From Rhizobacter sp. (GTDB taxonomy: Bacteria > Pseudomonadota > Gammaproteobacteria > Burkholderiales > Burkholderiaceae_C): DNA of 41,015 bases. Of this stretch, positions 24,620-33,288 are shown in pieces. Location of the stretch: contig JANXZN010000371.1 of NCBI GenBank assembly GCA_025355545.1, positions 1 to 41,015 on the forward strand, in the 5' to 3' direction. Both the position numbers and the translations under genes were made by a program. The notes under the pieces were generated by a model. It was given only the letters and a program-made list of their open reading frames with translations, was not told the DNA's origin and did not search any database. Position 1 is the stretch's first letter; each line of letters starts with the position of its first letter.

Positions 24620-25384
24620 ATGAAGCCCGAGATTCTGCAAACGCGCCTGCACCCGCGGCAAGAGCCCGCCCCCGCCGACGCGCCCGCCTGGAGCGTCGGC
24701 GAGTTCGAGGCCCGGTTGCGCGAGCGCGGCCGCGCGTACCACATCCACCACCCGTACAACCTGATGCTCAACAGCGGGCGTGCCACCCGCGAGCAGGTGC
24801 GCGGCTGGGTCGCGAACCGCTACTACTACCAGATCGCGATCCCGATCAAGGACGCGGCCGTGCTGTCGAACTGCCCCGATCCCACGGTGCGGCGCGGCTG
24901 GGTGCAGCGCATCCTCGATCACGACGGCTTCGAGCTCAACGGCATTCGCGATGCCGGCGGCATCGAGGCCTGGCTGCGCCTGGCCGAAGCGGTCGGGCTG
25001 AGCCGCGACGAGGTCACCGACCTGCGCCACGTGACGCCCGGCGTGCACTTCGCGGTCGACGCTTATGTGAACTTCGCACGCCGCGCGCCGTGGCAGGAGG
25101 CGGTGTGCTCGTCGCTGACCGAGCTGTTCGCGCCCGAGATCCACAAGCAGCGGCTCGCGAGCTGGCCCGAACACTACCCGTGGATCGAAGCCGAGGGTCT
25201 GCATTACTTCCGCAGCCGTGTCAGCCAGGCGCGGCGCGATGTCGAGCAAGGTCTCGCGATCACGCTCGCACATTTCACGACCCGCGCCCAGCAGGAACGC
25301 GCACTCGAGGTGCTGCAGTTCAAGCTCGACATCCTGTGGACGATGAACGACGCCATTGCGTTGAAGTACGGCGTGTCATCGTGA
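24620..25384 (+). CDS. pqqC: PqqC, pyrroloquinoline-quinone synthase
   Basis: PqqC closes the second ring and performs the final eight-electron oxidation to PQQ. The 254-residue all-helical protein contains [14 protein letters not shown] and [22 protein letters not shown], where His, Arg, Tyr and Lys residues line the active site, and the RILDHDG segment. Length and motifs are as expected. Its TGA overlaps the pqqD GTG start by four bases. Confidence 0.96.
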   Translation: MKPEILQTRLHPRQEPAPADAPAWSVGEFEARLRERGRAYHIHHPYNLMLNSGRATREQVRGWVANRYYYQIAIPIKDAAVLSNCPDPTVRRGWVQRILDHDGFELNGIRDAGGIEAWLRLAEAVGLSRDEVTDLRHVTPGVHFAVDAYVNFARRAPWQEAVCSSLTELFAPEIHKQRLASWPEHYPWIEAEGLHYFRSRVSQARRDVEQGLAITLAHFTTRAQQERALEVLQFKLDILWTMNDAIALKYGVSS

Positions 25385-25656
25385 CCGCTCCCGCCGCTTC
25401 GACCCGCCCGCGCATCGGCACCGGTTTCCGTCTGCAGTGGGAGCCGGCGCAGGACTGCCATGTGCTGCTCTACCCCGAGGGGATGGTCAAGCTCAACGGC
25501 AGCGCCGGCGAGATCATGGTGCGCTGCGACGGCGCGCGCAGCATCGAGGCGATCGTCGGCGAGCTCGAGACCGCGTTCAACGCCTCGGGCCTGGCTCCCG
25601 AGGTGCTGTCGTTCGTCGAGATCGCCGGCCGACAACACTGGCTGACCTGGGAATGA
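25381..25656 (+). CDS. pqqD: PqqD, PqqA-binding chaperone
   Basis: A 91-residue RRE-fold protein: [24 protein letters not shown] is the PqqD core that binds the PqqA peptide and presents it to PqqE. It starts at GTG within the pqqC stop and ends in an ATGA overlap with pqqE. It is a separate protein here, not fused to PqqC or PqqE. Confidence 0.95.
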   Translation: MTAPAASTRPRIGTGFRLQWEPAQDCHVLLYPEGMVKLNGSAGEIMVRCDGARSIEAIVGELETAFNASGLAPEVLSFVEIAGRQHWLTWE

Positions 25657-26801
25657 CCGGCATGAACGACTTCACGACTGCGCGACCCGGGCCGCCGCTG
25701 TGGCTGCTCGCCGAGCTGACTTACCGCTGCCCGCTGCACTGCGTGTTCTGCTACAACCCGATCGATTTTGCGAACCAGCCCGACGAACTCTCGACCGACG
25801 ACTGGCTGCGCGTGCTGCGCGAGGGCCGCGAGCTCGGCGCCGTGCAGTGCGGCCTCTCCGGCGGCGAGCCTTTGCTGCGCGACGACCTCGAGGTGATCGT
25901 CGCCGAGGCGCGGCGCCTCGGCTACTACACCAACCTGCTGACCTCCGGCGTCGGCCTGACCGTCGAGCGCGCCCGTGGGCTGAAGGCGGCCGGGCTCGAC
26001 CACGTCCAGCTCTCGTTCCAGGATTCGACGCGCGAGATGAACGACTTTCTGTCGCACACCAAGACCTTCGAGCTGAAGAACCGGGTCGCGCAGATCATCA
26101 AGGACCAGGGCTGGCCGATGGTGATGAACGTGGTGCTGCACCGCCTCAACATCGACCACATCGACCGCATCATCGGCATGGCGGCGGAATTCGGTGCCGA
26201 GTACCTCGAACTCGCGAACACGCAGTACTACTCCTGGGCCTTCCAGAACCGCGACGCGCTGCTGCCGACGCACGCGCAGCTGAAGCAGGCCGAGGCGGTG
26301 GCCGACGCGTGGCGGGCGAAGCTGGGTGATCGCATGCGCATCTTCTTCGTCGCCCCCGACTACCACGAGGGCAAGCCGAAGAAGTGCGTCAACGGCTGGG
26401 GCAGCATGTTCGTGACCGTCACGCCGGACGGCACCGCGCTGCCCTGCCACACCGCGAAGATGCTGCCCGGCCTGAGCTTCCCGAACGTGCGCGAGCAGTC
26501 GTTGCGCGAGATCTGGTTCGACTCCGAGGGCTTCAACCGCTACCGCGGCACCGGCTGGATGAAGGAGCCTTGCTCGAGCTGCGAGCACCGCGAAGAAGAT
26601 CTGGGCGGTTGCCGTTGCCAGGCCTACCTGATCGCCCACGATCCGACGGTGGCCGATCCGGTGTGCGTGAAGAGCCCGCACCACGCCCTGGTGGTCGAGG
26701 CCGTGCAACGCGCGGAGGCCGGCGTGGCAGTGGCGACCGAGCATCCGCTGGTGTTTCGCGATCCGAAGAATTCGCGCCGGTTGAGCACGCTGCCGTCGTA
26801 G
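25653..26801 (+). CDS. pqqE: PqqE, radical SAM crosslinking enzyme
   Basis: PqqE forms the C-C bond between Glu and Tyr of PqqA. The 382-residue protein has the radical SAM CPLHCVFCY motif near residue 25 (CxxxCxxC), a GLSGGEPLLR segment near 68, and SPASM-type auxiliary cluster cysteines in CVNGWGSMFV, LPCHTA and CSSCEHREEDLGGCRCQ. The start could also be the ATG nine bases further on (25662). It ends pqqABCDE and faces the thioredoxin-like gene with 15 bp between stops. No pqqF peptidase gene is present in the window. Confidence 0.96.
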   Translation: MTGMNDFTTARPGPPLWLLAELTYRCPLHCVFCYNPIDFANQPDELSTDDWLRVLREGRELGAVQCGLSGGEPLLRDDLEVIVAEARRLGYYTNLLTSGVGLTVERARGLKAAGLDHVQLSFQDSTREMNDFLSHTKTFELKNRVAQIIKDQGWPMVMNVVLHRLNIDHIDRIIGMAAEFGAEYLELANTQYYSWAFQNRDALLPTHAQLKQAEAVADAWRAKLGDRMRIFFVAPDYHEGKPKKCVNGWGSMFVTVTPDGTALPCHTAKMLPGLSFPNVREQSLREIWFDSEGFNRYRGTGWMKEPCSSCEHREEDLGGCRCQAYLIAHDPTVADPVCVKSPHHALVVEAVQRAEAGVAVATEHPLVFRDPKNSRRLSTLPS

Positions 26802-26816
26802 TTCGAGGGGCTGCGC

Positions 26817-27368
26817 CTATTGCACGAGATTCAGGATCTCGAGCTGCTCGTCCACGGTCTCGAAGGTACCGGTGCCCGCGGGCATCTGCATCAGCGGTTT
26901 GAGCTGCGGGTCGAACAGCCAGACGCTGGGGTAGACGAGCATGCGTATGCGCTGGTCGCCGATCGAATGCTGGAAGTCCGTGTAGTTCAGCAACCTGTCG
27001 CCGACGCGGATGAAGAGCAGGTTCGCCGTCGTCGACAGCGTGCTGCGCAAGTCGACGACGATCCAGGGCCTGAAGTGCGGCACCAGTTCGTCCGCGCTCT
27101 TGCCGAGGAAGTTCTCGTAGCGCCGGCAGTAGGGGCAGTCGCTCGCGCCGAGGTAGACGTACAGGCGCTTGTTCTCGCGCTTCGCGCGCGCGAGCGCCGG
27201 CCCGAGGTCGAATTCGGAGCGGCCGGAGGCGATCGTTGGTTCGACCACCAGCGGCGTGTACGCGGGTGGAATGCCGACCGCGTTCGCCGCCGCGACCAGC
27301 AACGCCAGCAACACGCCGGCGAGAAAGCTGCCGGCGGATCCGCGGTGCAGGCGCAGCGGCATCGTCAT
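26817..27368 (-). CDS. Periplasmic thioredoxin-fold protein (SoxW-like)
   Basis: The 183-residue product has an N-terminal signal segment (SFLAGVLLALLVAAANAVG) and a thioredoxin fold with a redox CPYC motif in YLGASDCPYCRRYENFLG near residue 78. A cis-Pro-like segment (VYPSVWLFDP) follows near 150. It is the last gene of the xoxF-led run and overlaps the SoxYZ-like gene as ATGA. By analogy with SoxW, which keeps the SoxYZ carrier Cys reduced, it probably reduces or remakes the Cys of the two carriers encoded just upstream. That link is inference from order and fold. Confidence 0.85.
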   Translation of the reverse strand: MTMPLRLHRGSAGSFLAGVLLALLVAAANAVGIPPAYTPLVVEPTIASGRSEFDLGPALARAKRENKRLYVYLGASDCPYCRRYENFLGKSADELVPHFRPWIVVDLRSTLSTTANLLFIRVGDRLLNYTDFQHSIGDQRIRMLVYPSVWLFDPQLKPLMQMPAGTGTFETVDEQLEILNLVQ

Positions 27369-28207
27369 CCGATCTGCAACGAGCCGGTGAAGCGGCGTTC
27401 CTTCGAGTCCGCGACCTCGGCGCGCAACTCGCCCGGCGCGTGCGGCACGAAGTTGAAGCGCCAGGTCGGGTTCTCGCTGAGCGAGAAGTCGAGGTCGGCG
27501 TCGAAGATCGTGCGGCCCGCGTAGCTCACCGCGATCGTGCGCACGAAGTACGACGGGATGTACATCACTGTCACGCTGTTCAGCTCGAAGCCGGTGTCGT
27601 TCGGATGGATCACGGTCAGGTCGGCGGTGGTCGGCACGCCCATCTTCGGCGCCTCGGGCAGCTTGAAGATTGTCTTGCCGATCAGCTCCGGCGAGTCGCG
27701 GTTGGGCGGCGCCGAGCAGCCGCCGGAGGTCTTCACATAGCGCGAGTCCATGTGCAGTTCGCCGTTCGAAAGCTCGCTGACGACCCGCACATGGCTGTAT
27801 TCGTCGACACGCAGCCGCGTCTCGAAATCGGCCTGCCCGACCTCGGGCGTCAGTTCGAGGGTGGCGGCCAGAGGCGACGGGTTCTTGTCGACCAGCAGGT
27901 GCAAGCGCCGGACATACAGCGCCGGTGTCTGGGCCAGCAGCGAGACGATCTTCACCGGCACCGACGCGCCGTACGCGGCGCGCAGCGGGGCGATCAGCTG
28001 CACCCGGCCGGAACCGGCTGCGATGGGTCGGGCGCCGAAAAGTCGGCTGCGCAGCAGCTCCCATTCGGGCGAGACGTCGGCGTGGCCGGTGTTGCCGGGC
28101 AGGCCGCCGATCGCGGCACGCGCTGCCGGCGCCAGCGCCAGCACGCCGAGGCCGAGCACCAGGCGGCGGCGGTGAATCCGCGGTTCGAGGCGTGGGCTCA
28201 GGGTCAT
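27365..28207 (-). CDS. SoxYZ-like fused carrier protein, copy 1
   Basis: This 280-residue exported protein (twin-Arg-like RRRLVLGLGVLALAPAARA leader) joins a SoxY-like domain to a SoxZ-like domain. The single Cys sits in YVKTSGGCSAP near residue 165, equivalent to the SoxY swinging-arm Cys, followed by the SoxZ part with VIHPNDTGF and SYFVRTIAVSYAG. Such fusions accompany PQQ dehydrogenases rather than sulfur oxidation genes, and no other sox genes occur here. The cargo is unknown. It is 22 bp after the first MBL gene and coupled to the thioredoxin gene. Confidence 0.88.
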   Translation of the reverse strand: MTLSPRLEPRIHRRRLVLGLGVLALAPAARAAIGGLPGNTGHADVSPEWELLRSRLFGARPIAAGSGRVQLIAPLRAAYGASVPVKIVSLLAQTPALYVRRLHLLVDKNPSPLAATLELTPEVGQADFETRLRVDEYSHVRVVSELSNGELHMDSRYVKTSGGCSAPPNRDSPELIGKTIFKLPEAPKMGVPTTADLTVIHPNDTGFELNSVTVMYIPSYFVRTIAVSYAGRTIFDADLDFSLSENPTWRFNFVPHAPGELRAEVADSKERRFTGSLQIG

Positions 28208-28229
28208 GGTCTCGGTGCTCCCAACAGGG

Positions 28230-29219
28230 CTACTTGATGAGTTGCTCGCGCTCGTAGCGCAGGTAGACCAGTGCCGCATTGCGCCGGTGCACCGTATCGT
28301 ACTGATCCCAGGATGCAAAGTCAGGCAGCGCGGTCGAGTCCGGCACCTCGCTCAGCGGCGCGCCGGCCTTCAGCAACGCGCGTACACGCGTCGTCAGTTG
28401 ATCCAGGTAGCGTTCGACCTGCGTGATCATGCGCTTCGACCCGGACGGCCCGTGGCCCGGCACGATCACGTCGACGGGCAGGGCCTGCAGCGTGCGCAAG
28501 GCCTCGCCCCAGCGCGGCAGGTCGCTGTCGAAGACGTCGGGGATGCGCTGCGCATCGAGCAAGCCGCCCGCGAACAGCGTGCGGGTGCGCGGGTCGTACA
28601 CCGCGATGTCGCCCGGGCCGCTGGAATGGCCGAAATAGAGCACCTGGATCGGCCGGCCGATCAGCGCCGCGGCGTCGATGCCGAGCGGGTCGACGAAGCC
28701 GATGTCGGGTGTGAACATGGTCGTGCCGCGCATCGCGTCTTCACCGAGGGAGGCGCGCAGCGTCTGCAGGCAGCCGCCGCAGCGCGCGGCCATCAGCTTT
28801 GCGGCGGCCAGCTGCATCGCGATCGGAATGCCTTGCTCGCGAAACGCCGCGGCGCCGAACAGGAATTCCTGGCGCGTGTGCGTGATGAGAACCAGCCGCA
28901 CCGGCTGGTCGGTCACGCTGCGGATCGCGGCCAGCAACGCGCGGCCGTGCAGGTACGAGGTGCCGGTATCGATCGCGAGCACGCCGGTGCGCCCGACGAT
29001 GAAGCCGGCGTTGCCGATGCGTCCGAGGTTCGCCGTGTCGGGCTCGCCGCCGCTGCCGGGCAGCATGTAGACGCCGGCGGCGAGTTCGATCGGGGCCGGC
29101 GCCGACGGGCGCGCCGCGGCGCCGACAGCCGGGGCGTCGCTGGCCCGTGTCGCGATCGCGGCACACACTAGAACGCCGGCACCCAGCCAGGCGATTGCGG
29201 CGCGCTGCGGTCTGCGCAT
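28230..29219 (-). CDS. Metallo-beta-lactamase-fold protein with degraded metal motif
   Basis: A 329-residue exported protein of the quinoprotein-associated SoxH-like MBL group. It keeps GFIVGRTGVLAIDTGTS near 75, YFGHSSGPGDIAVYD near 200 and VPGHGPSG near 260. However, the main metal motif is THTRQEFLFGAAAF, where the sister protein has THAHPDHVLGNAAF, so the second His, Asp and third His are gone. A bound di-zinc centre of the usual form is therefore unlikely. It may bind one metal, act without metal, or be a partner of the second copy. It lies between the two SoxYZ-like genes. I start it at ATG 29219; a TTG at 29246 would overlap the previous stop. Confidence 0.85.
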   Translation of the reverse strand: MRRPQRAAIAWLGAGVLVCAAIATRASDAPAVGAAARPSAPAPIELAAGVYMLPGSGGEPDTANLGRIGNAGFIVGRTGVLAIDTGTSYLHGRALLAAIRSVTDQPVRLVLITHTRQEFLFGAAAFREQGIPIAMQLAAAKLMAARCGGCLQTLRASLGEDAMRGTTMFTPDIGFVDPLGIDAAALIGRPIQVLYFGHSSGPGDIAVYDPRTRTLFAGGLLDAQRIPDVFDSDLPRWGEALRTLQALPVDVIVPGHGPSGSKRMITQVERYLDQLTTRVRALLKAGAPLSEVPDSTALPDFASWDQYDTVHRRNAALVYLRYEREQLIK

Positions 29220-29242
29220 GGCAGGCGGGCTACTGCACCCGC

Positions 29243-30094
29243 TCAAGCGGCCGGCGCGACGTCAAGGCTGCTCTTCCATGCGGTCTGGTTGCTGTCCACC
29301 ACCTCGGCGGTGAGCCGGCCCGGGCCGCGTGGCACGAAGTAGAAGCGCAGGTTCGGGTTCTCGCTGATCGAGAAGTCGAGATCCGCCGACAGCACCGAAT
29401 GGCCGCCGTAGGCGACATTGACCGTGCGCACGAACCAGCGCGGCGTGAACTGGCGCGTCAACTGGTCCATCACCATGCCCGAGTCGTTCGGGTGGCTGAT
29501 CATCAGCTGGACCAGCGTCGGCTTGTTGAGCACGACCTCGCCGTCGACGCGCATTCTGATCTTGCCGAGCGCGGCCAGCGCGGCCTGCGGGTCTTTTCCG
29601 GGGGGCGCCGAGCAGCCGCCGGACGCCTTGACGAAGCGCGTGCGCATCAGCAGCCGGCCGTCGCTGGTCTCGGCGATCGCCCGCACGAAGGTGTACTCGT
29701 CGACGCGTACGCGGGTCTCGATATCGGCCCGGCCGCTTTGCGGCGTGAACGAGAAGATCGCCGAGATCGGCGACGGGTTGTTGTCGATGATCAGATAGAG
29801 CTTGGCGACATAGCTGGCCGCGGTGTGCGGCAGCCGCGCGCGCATCGCGATCGGCACGACGGCGGCGTCTTCCGCGCGCACCGGCGCATCGAGCAGCAGC
29901 GTGTCGTCGCCGACGTTCGTGATCGGCCGGGTCTCGAACAGGCTGGCGCGCACCTTCTGCCAGATCTCGCTCGCCTCGGGGTTGTTGCCGGACTGGATGG
30001 CGGCACGCGCGCCGCGTGCCCCGCCGAGTGCGAGCGCCGCGATCAACGCGGCACCGGCGGCCGTGACCTCGCGCCTGTCCATCCTGTGTTTCAT
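29243..30094 (-). CDS. SoxYZ-like fused carrier protein, copy 2
   Basis: A 283-residue paralogue of copy 1, with the same order: short leader (VTAAGAALIAALALGGARG), SoxY-like part, the Cys motif FVKASGGCSAPPGKD near 165 and the SoxZ-like part (ISHPNDSGM, RWFVRTVNVAYGGHS). The two copies share the FxVRTxxVxYxG and SISENP/SLSENP segments but differ enough that they are old duplicates or separately acquired. It follows MBL copy 2 by nine bases, giving the arrangement MBL2-SoxYZ2-MBL1-SoxYZ1 in transcription order. Confidence 0.88.
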   Translation of the reverse strand: MKHRMDRREVTAAGAALIAALALGGARGARAAIQSGNNPEASEIWQKVRASLFETRPITNVGDDTLLLDAPVRAEDAAVVPIAMRARLPHTAASYVAKLYLIIDNNPSPISAIFSFTPQSGRADIETRVRVDEYTFVRAIAETSDGRLLMRTRFVKASGGCSAPPGKDPQAALAALGKIRMRVDGEVVLNKPTLVQLMISHPNDSGMVMDQLTRQFTPRWFVRTVNVAYGGHSVLSADLDFSISENPNLRFYFVPRGPGRLTAEVVDSNQTAWKSSLDVAPAA

Positions 30095-30103
30095 CGTGGC
30101 ACC

Positions 30104-31051
30104 TCAGTCTTCCCACTCCAACTCTGCAAACGCTGCAGTGACGTTGCGGCGGTGGAAGCGTTCGGCAAGCTGCCAGCGTGACGCCGCGGTGGCGCCGACG
30201 CTGTCGACCGCCTGGGACAACGTCTTGTGCGACTTGAGGGCGGCGCGGGTTTCGCGCAGCAGAACCTCAAGATACTCCTGCTGCGGCTTCCATGCATCGG
30301 GCCCGCCGCGGCTGGTCGGGCCATGGCCGGGCACGACCAGGGCCGCGTCGATCCGGGCGAGCTGCCGCATCGTGTTGAGCCAGCCGCGAAGGCTGCCGTC
30401 GACGACCGGAATGTGCTGCACGAACAGCAGGTCGGAGGCGAACAGGGTGCGTGTTTGGCGGTCGTAGACGGTCAGGTCGTTGTCGGTGTGCGCGGTCGGC
30501 CAGGTTTGCGCGACCAGCACCCGGTCGCCCAGGTCGAACTCCTGGGTTCCGTCGACCGCGATCGTCGGGTAGACCACCGAGTCGCGGGTCGCGCTGACGC
30601 CGAAGTCGCGCTCCAGCGCGCGCAGGAAGTAGGGCGCGCGCGCGGCCATTGCGGCGTTGAACTTCGCGCTGGCGACGAAGCGGGTCTGCGCTGTGGCAAA
30701 CGCCGCATTGCCGAGCACGTGATCCGGATGGGCATGCGTGTCGAACACGAAGCAGATCGGCAGGCGTGTCGTGCGTTCGATCGCCGCGCGCCAGCGCAGG
30801 CCGAGTTGCGGCGTGCCGCCGGTGTCGATCACCGCCACGCAACGGCTGCCGACGACGAAGCCGAGATTCGCGATGTCGCCGCCGTTGCCCGGCAACCAGT
30901 CCTCGACCACGCCGGCGTGCACATAGACGCCCGGAGCGACCTCGGTGACGGCCAGCGGCGGCAGATCGGCGCCGGCCTGTGCCGCCGCGGCAGCGTGCAG
31001 CAAGGCCGCGAGCAGCAGGGCGCCGGCGCGTCGGTGCAGCGTGGTCAGCAT
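30104..31051 (-). CDS. Quinoprotein-associated metallo-beta-lactamase-fold hydrolase (intact)
   Basis: A 315-residue exported hydrolase (leader RAGALLLAALLHAAAAAQA). The metal site is complete: DTHAHPDHVLGNAAF near 105, TWPTAHTDNDLTVYD near 185 and VVPGHGPTSRGG near 235. In Sox systems the SoxH member of this fold is linked to the SoxYZ carrier; in glyoxalase II the fold cleaves thioesters. Next to a Cys-bearing carrier, release of an acyl or C1 group from a thiol is a plausible role, not shown. It is the first gene of the doubled module. Confidence 0.9.
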   Translation of the reverse strand: MLTTLHRRAGALLLAALLHAAAAAQAGADLPPLAVTEVAPGVYVHAGVVEDWLPGNGGDIANLGFVVGSRCVAVIDTGGTPQLGLRWRAAIERTTRLPICFVFDTHAHPDHVLGNAAFATAQTRFVASAKFNAAMAARAPYFLRALERDFGVSATRDSVVYPTIAVDGTQEFDLGDRVLVAQTWPTAHTDNDLTVYDRQTRTLFASDLLFVQHIPVVDGSLRGWLNTMRQLARIDAALVVPGHGPTSRGGPDAWKPQQEYLEVLLRETRAALKSHKTLSQAVDSVGATAASRWQLAERFHRRNVTAAFAELEWED

Positions 31052-31078
31052 GGTCGTCGGGCGCCGATGGAATGGCCG

Positions 31079-31453
31079 CTACTTCGCGTCGTTGATGAAG
31101 CAGCCCTTCTTCACCTTGGCCTGCAAGTCGCGGTACTTCTTCAACTCGGGCTGCAACGTCGCCACGTCGCGAATCGCGCCGCCGCGCTCGCCGCCGATCG
31201 ACATCCCGTTGCTGATCGTCTGCATGGTCGTGTATTCGTCGTATTTGACCTCGGCGGCCAACGCATCGACCGCGCACGAACACTTGTTGACCATCTCGAA
31301 GTACGGGCCGGGGTTCGCGCGGATGCAGTCCTCCACGTACAGCACCCGGGTCGTGGTCGGGAAGTCGTTCGCGCGCGCGGCGCCGCTGCCGATCAGCAGC
31401 GCGGCGAGCACCGTGGCACTCAATGGGGAGGAGCGAACGGTCGAATGGTTCAT
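31079..31453 (-). CDS. Small exported protein of unknown function (124 aa)
   Basis: I do not recognise the family by name. The protein has a signal peptide (VLAALLIGSGAARA) and a mature part of about 95 residues with four Cys (EDCIRANPG, NKCSCAVD and KKGCFI), so disulfides or a bound metal are possible. The mature part is rich in Lys and Tyr. I prefer ATG 31453, which begins the signal peptide, over ATG 31489. It is placed between an unrecognised exported protein and the intact MBL gene, so it is probably a component of the same periplasmic system. Confidence 0.7.
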   Translation of the reverse strand: MNHSTVRSSPLSATVLAALLIGSGAARANDFPTTTRVLYVEDCIRANPGPYFEMVNKCSCAVDALAAEVKYDEYTTMQTISNGMSIGGERGGAIRDVATLQPELKKYRDLQAKVKKGCFINDAK

Positions 31454-31512
31454 GGCAGGTCGGTGGGCGGTGAGGTTGGGAAGCGTCATGGCACTGGATG
31501 CCGGATGCGGCG

Positions 31513-32247
31513 TCAGGAGCCGGCCTTGACCGGGGCGGCGGCGGCCGCACCGTCGATCAGCAGTTCGTCGGCGAGCAGCGGTGGCGCATCGGCGCTCTTG
31601 GCAGGGTCGACGACGAGCGCACGGATGCCGTACACGCCGCCCGGTACCGCGTCCGACAAGGTGAACACATAGCGCTTGTTCGCGAACTGCTCGAAGCGCG
31701 GGCGATTCGGGTCGTCGGAGTAGGGCGTGACCGTGAACTCCTGTCCGGCGATCGCCTTGCCCCGGTAGCGCAGCGTCACGGCGCGCTGCTGTGCGCCCTG
31801 GTAGATGGCCATCCGGATGCGCTTGCGGAAGTAGGCCGACTTGCCTGTCGTCAGGCGCTGCATCTCGCGCACGTCGCGCTCGAGAAAGAACAGCGTGACC
31901 GGGTTCCCGGCCGCGCCCTCGACCGCCGGCAGCTCGATCTTGCGCTCGCCGCTCAGGAACTCGCCGGTCGCGTCGCAGCACCGGCCGGTGCCTTGTTGCG
32001 CCTTCAGCGCGATCGAGACCTTGTCGTCGAACGCCGGCTCGAGGCTGCCGCTGCGATGAAAGCGGTAACGCAAAGTCACCGGCGGGCGCAACTTCACGAA
32101 TTGATCGGTCATGAACAGTGCGCGTTCGGCGGCCGAGAAGTCTTTTGCCGGCTCTCCGGCACGCGCCGCGGCGCCCGGCAGAAGGATGGCCGCCGCGGCG
32201 AGCGCGAGCGCGAGCGCGAGGCGATGCAGTGGGTTGCAGATGGCCAT
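31513..32247 (-). CDS. Exported protein of unknown function with vicinal Cys (244 aa)
   Basis: No family recognised. It has a clear signal peptide (LALALALAAAAILLPGAAARA) and a mainly beta mature part. A RCCD vicinal Cys pair lies near residue 90, and there are hints of an immunoglobulin-like or beta-sandwich fold (VTLRYRFHRSGSLEP, VTLRYRGKAIAGQEF). It lies 25 bp after the protease gene in the xoxF-led run. A structural or chaperone role in the periplasm is a guess. Confidence 0.7.
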   Translation of the reverse strand: MAICNPLHRLALALALAAAAILLPGAAARAGEPAKDFSAAERALFMTDQFVKLRPPVTLRYRFHRSGSLEPAFDDKVSIALKAQQGTGRCCDATGEFLSGERKIELPAVEGAAGNPVTLFFLERDVREMQRLTTGKSAYFRKRIRMAIYQGAQQRAVTLRYRGKAIAGQEFTVTPYSDDPNRPRFEQFANKRYVFTLSDAVPGGVYGIRALVVDPAKSADAPPLLADELLIDGAAAAAPVKAGS

Positions 32248-32272
32248 GGTGACGGCAAGCGGTGGGTTCGCG

Positions 32273-33241
32273 TTAGAGGCGGCAGGGCAGGGAAGTTGCC
32301 GTGGTCTCGGGTGTCAGGTCGAGACGCCGATCGAGGCGCTCGAGTTCGGCGCGGGCAATTTCGAAGTCGGGTGCGATCGCGAGCGAGCATTCGAGTGCAT
32401 GGCGGGCTTCGCGCGGAAGATCCTGGCGGTCCAGGGCGAGGCCGAGCAGGTACCAGGACTCGGGGTCGGTCGCGTCGCGGCGCACCCACTCGGCGGCAAG
32501 CGGCTGCAACGCCCGCCAATTGCCGTCGTTCTCGAGCACCGCGGCGCGCAGAAAGAACGGCTGCATCTCCAGCGGCTGCTCCCAGAAGGCCAGTTCGCCG
32601 GGTGCACGCGGCCCGACGGGTTGTTCGCTCTCGGCGCCGCGCAGCTGGCGCGCCAGCCATTCGGCCGGCATCGCGAAATAGTGGGCCGTGGCGCCGCGCA
32701 AGCGGAAGCTCAGGATGCCGACGAGTCTCGACTCGGCGTCGAACAGGGCGCCGCCGCTCGCCCCCGAATTGAAGTAGTTTGAACTCTGGATGACGCGGCC
32801 GCCGTCCAGGCGGTGCAGCGCCAGCACCTCGCCGAGGCTGCTTTGCAGCGCGCCGGCGGTGTGCCCGACGGCCGTCACGGGCTGCCCGATGGCGAGCTGC
32901 CCGGCTTGGCCGAAGGCCACGGCCCGGGCGCCGTCCACGCCACGCACATGCAGCAGGCACAGGTCGTGGTAGGCATCGACGCGCTGCGACTGCGCCGGCA
33001 GGCGCAGGCCGCCCTGCAACACCGCGATCTGGCGCGCATCCCGGGTGACGTGGCAATTCGTCACGACGCTGTCGGCACCGACCACGACGCCCGAGCCGAG
33101 CGAGTAGCCGCCTTGCGCCCGGATCACTTCGACCTTCAGCACGCTGGTCGACAGCTTGATCAGCGTGGCGGGATCGAGCGCGGCAAACGCAGGGCCGGCC
33201 AGGGCCCAGGCCAGCATCGCGGTGGGCAGCAAGGGCTTCAC
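32273..33241 (-). CDS. Periplasmic trypsin-like serine protease with TPR-like tail
   Basis: A 322-residue exported protein. After the leader (LPTAMLAWALAGPAFA) comes an S1-type protease domain with the full triad: VVTNCHVTRD (His), AYHDLCLLHV (Asp) and NSGASGGALFD (Ser). No PDZ domain follows; instead the last ~80 residues form TPR-like helices (WYLLGLALDRQDLPREARHALE). It starts at GTG 33241 just before the signal peptide, as no ATG fits. The context suggests processing or quality control of exported methanol-oxidation proteins. DegP-like proteases have a different C-terminal layout, so this is a separate type. Confidence 0.85.
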   Translation of the reverse strand: MKPLLPTAMLAWALAGPAFAALDPATLIKLSTSVLKVEVIRAQGGYSLGSGVVVGADSVVTNCHVTRDARQIAVLQGGLRLPAQSQRVDAYHDLCLLHVRGVDGARAVAFGQAGQLAIGQPVTAVGHTAGALQSSLGEVLALHRLDGGRVIQSSNYFNSGASGGALFDAESRLVGILSFRLRGATAHYFAMPAEWLARQLRGAESEQPVGPRAPGELAFWEQPLEMQPFFLRAAVLENDGNWRALQPLAAEWVRRDATDPESWYLLGLALDRQDLPREARHALECSLAIAPDFEIARAELERLDRRLDLTPETTATSLPCRL

Positions 33242-33288
33242 CGCGTCTCGGCTTCGTCTGCGATGAACCGGGAGTGCATTCGGCAGGA

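Noticed and set aside
27365-30094. Thiosulfate oxidation (Sox) operon
   Set aside because: No soxA, soxX, soxB or soxCD are present, and the carriers are the fused quinoprotein-associated type.
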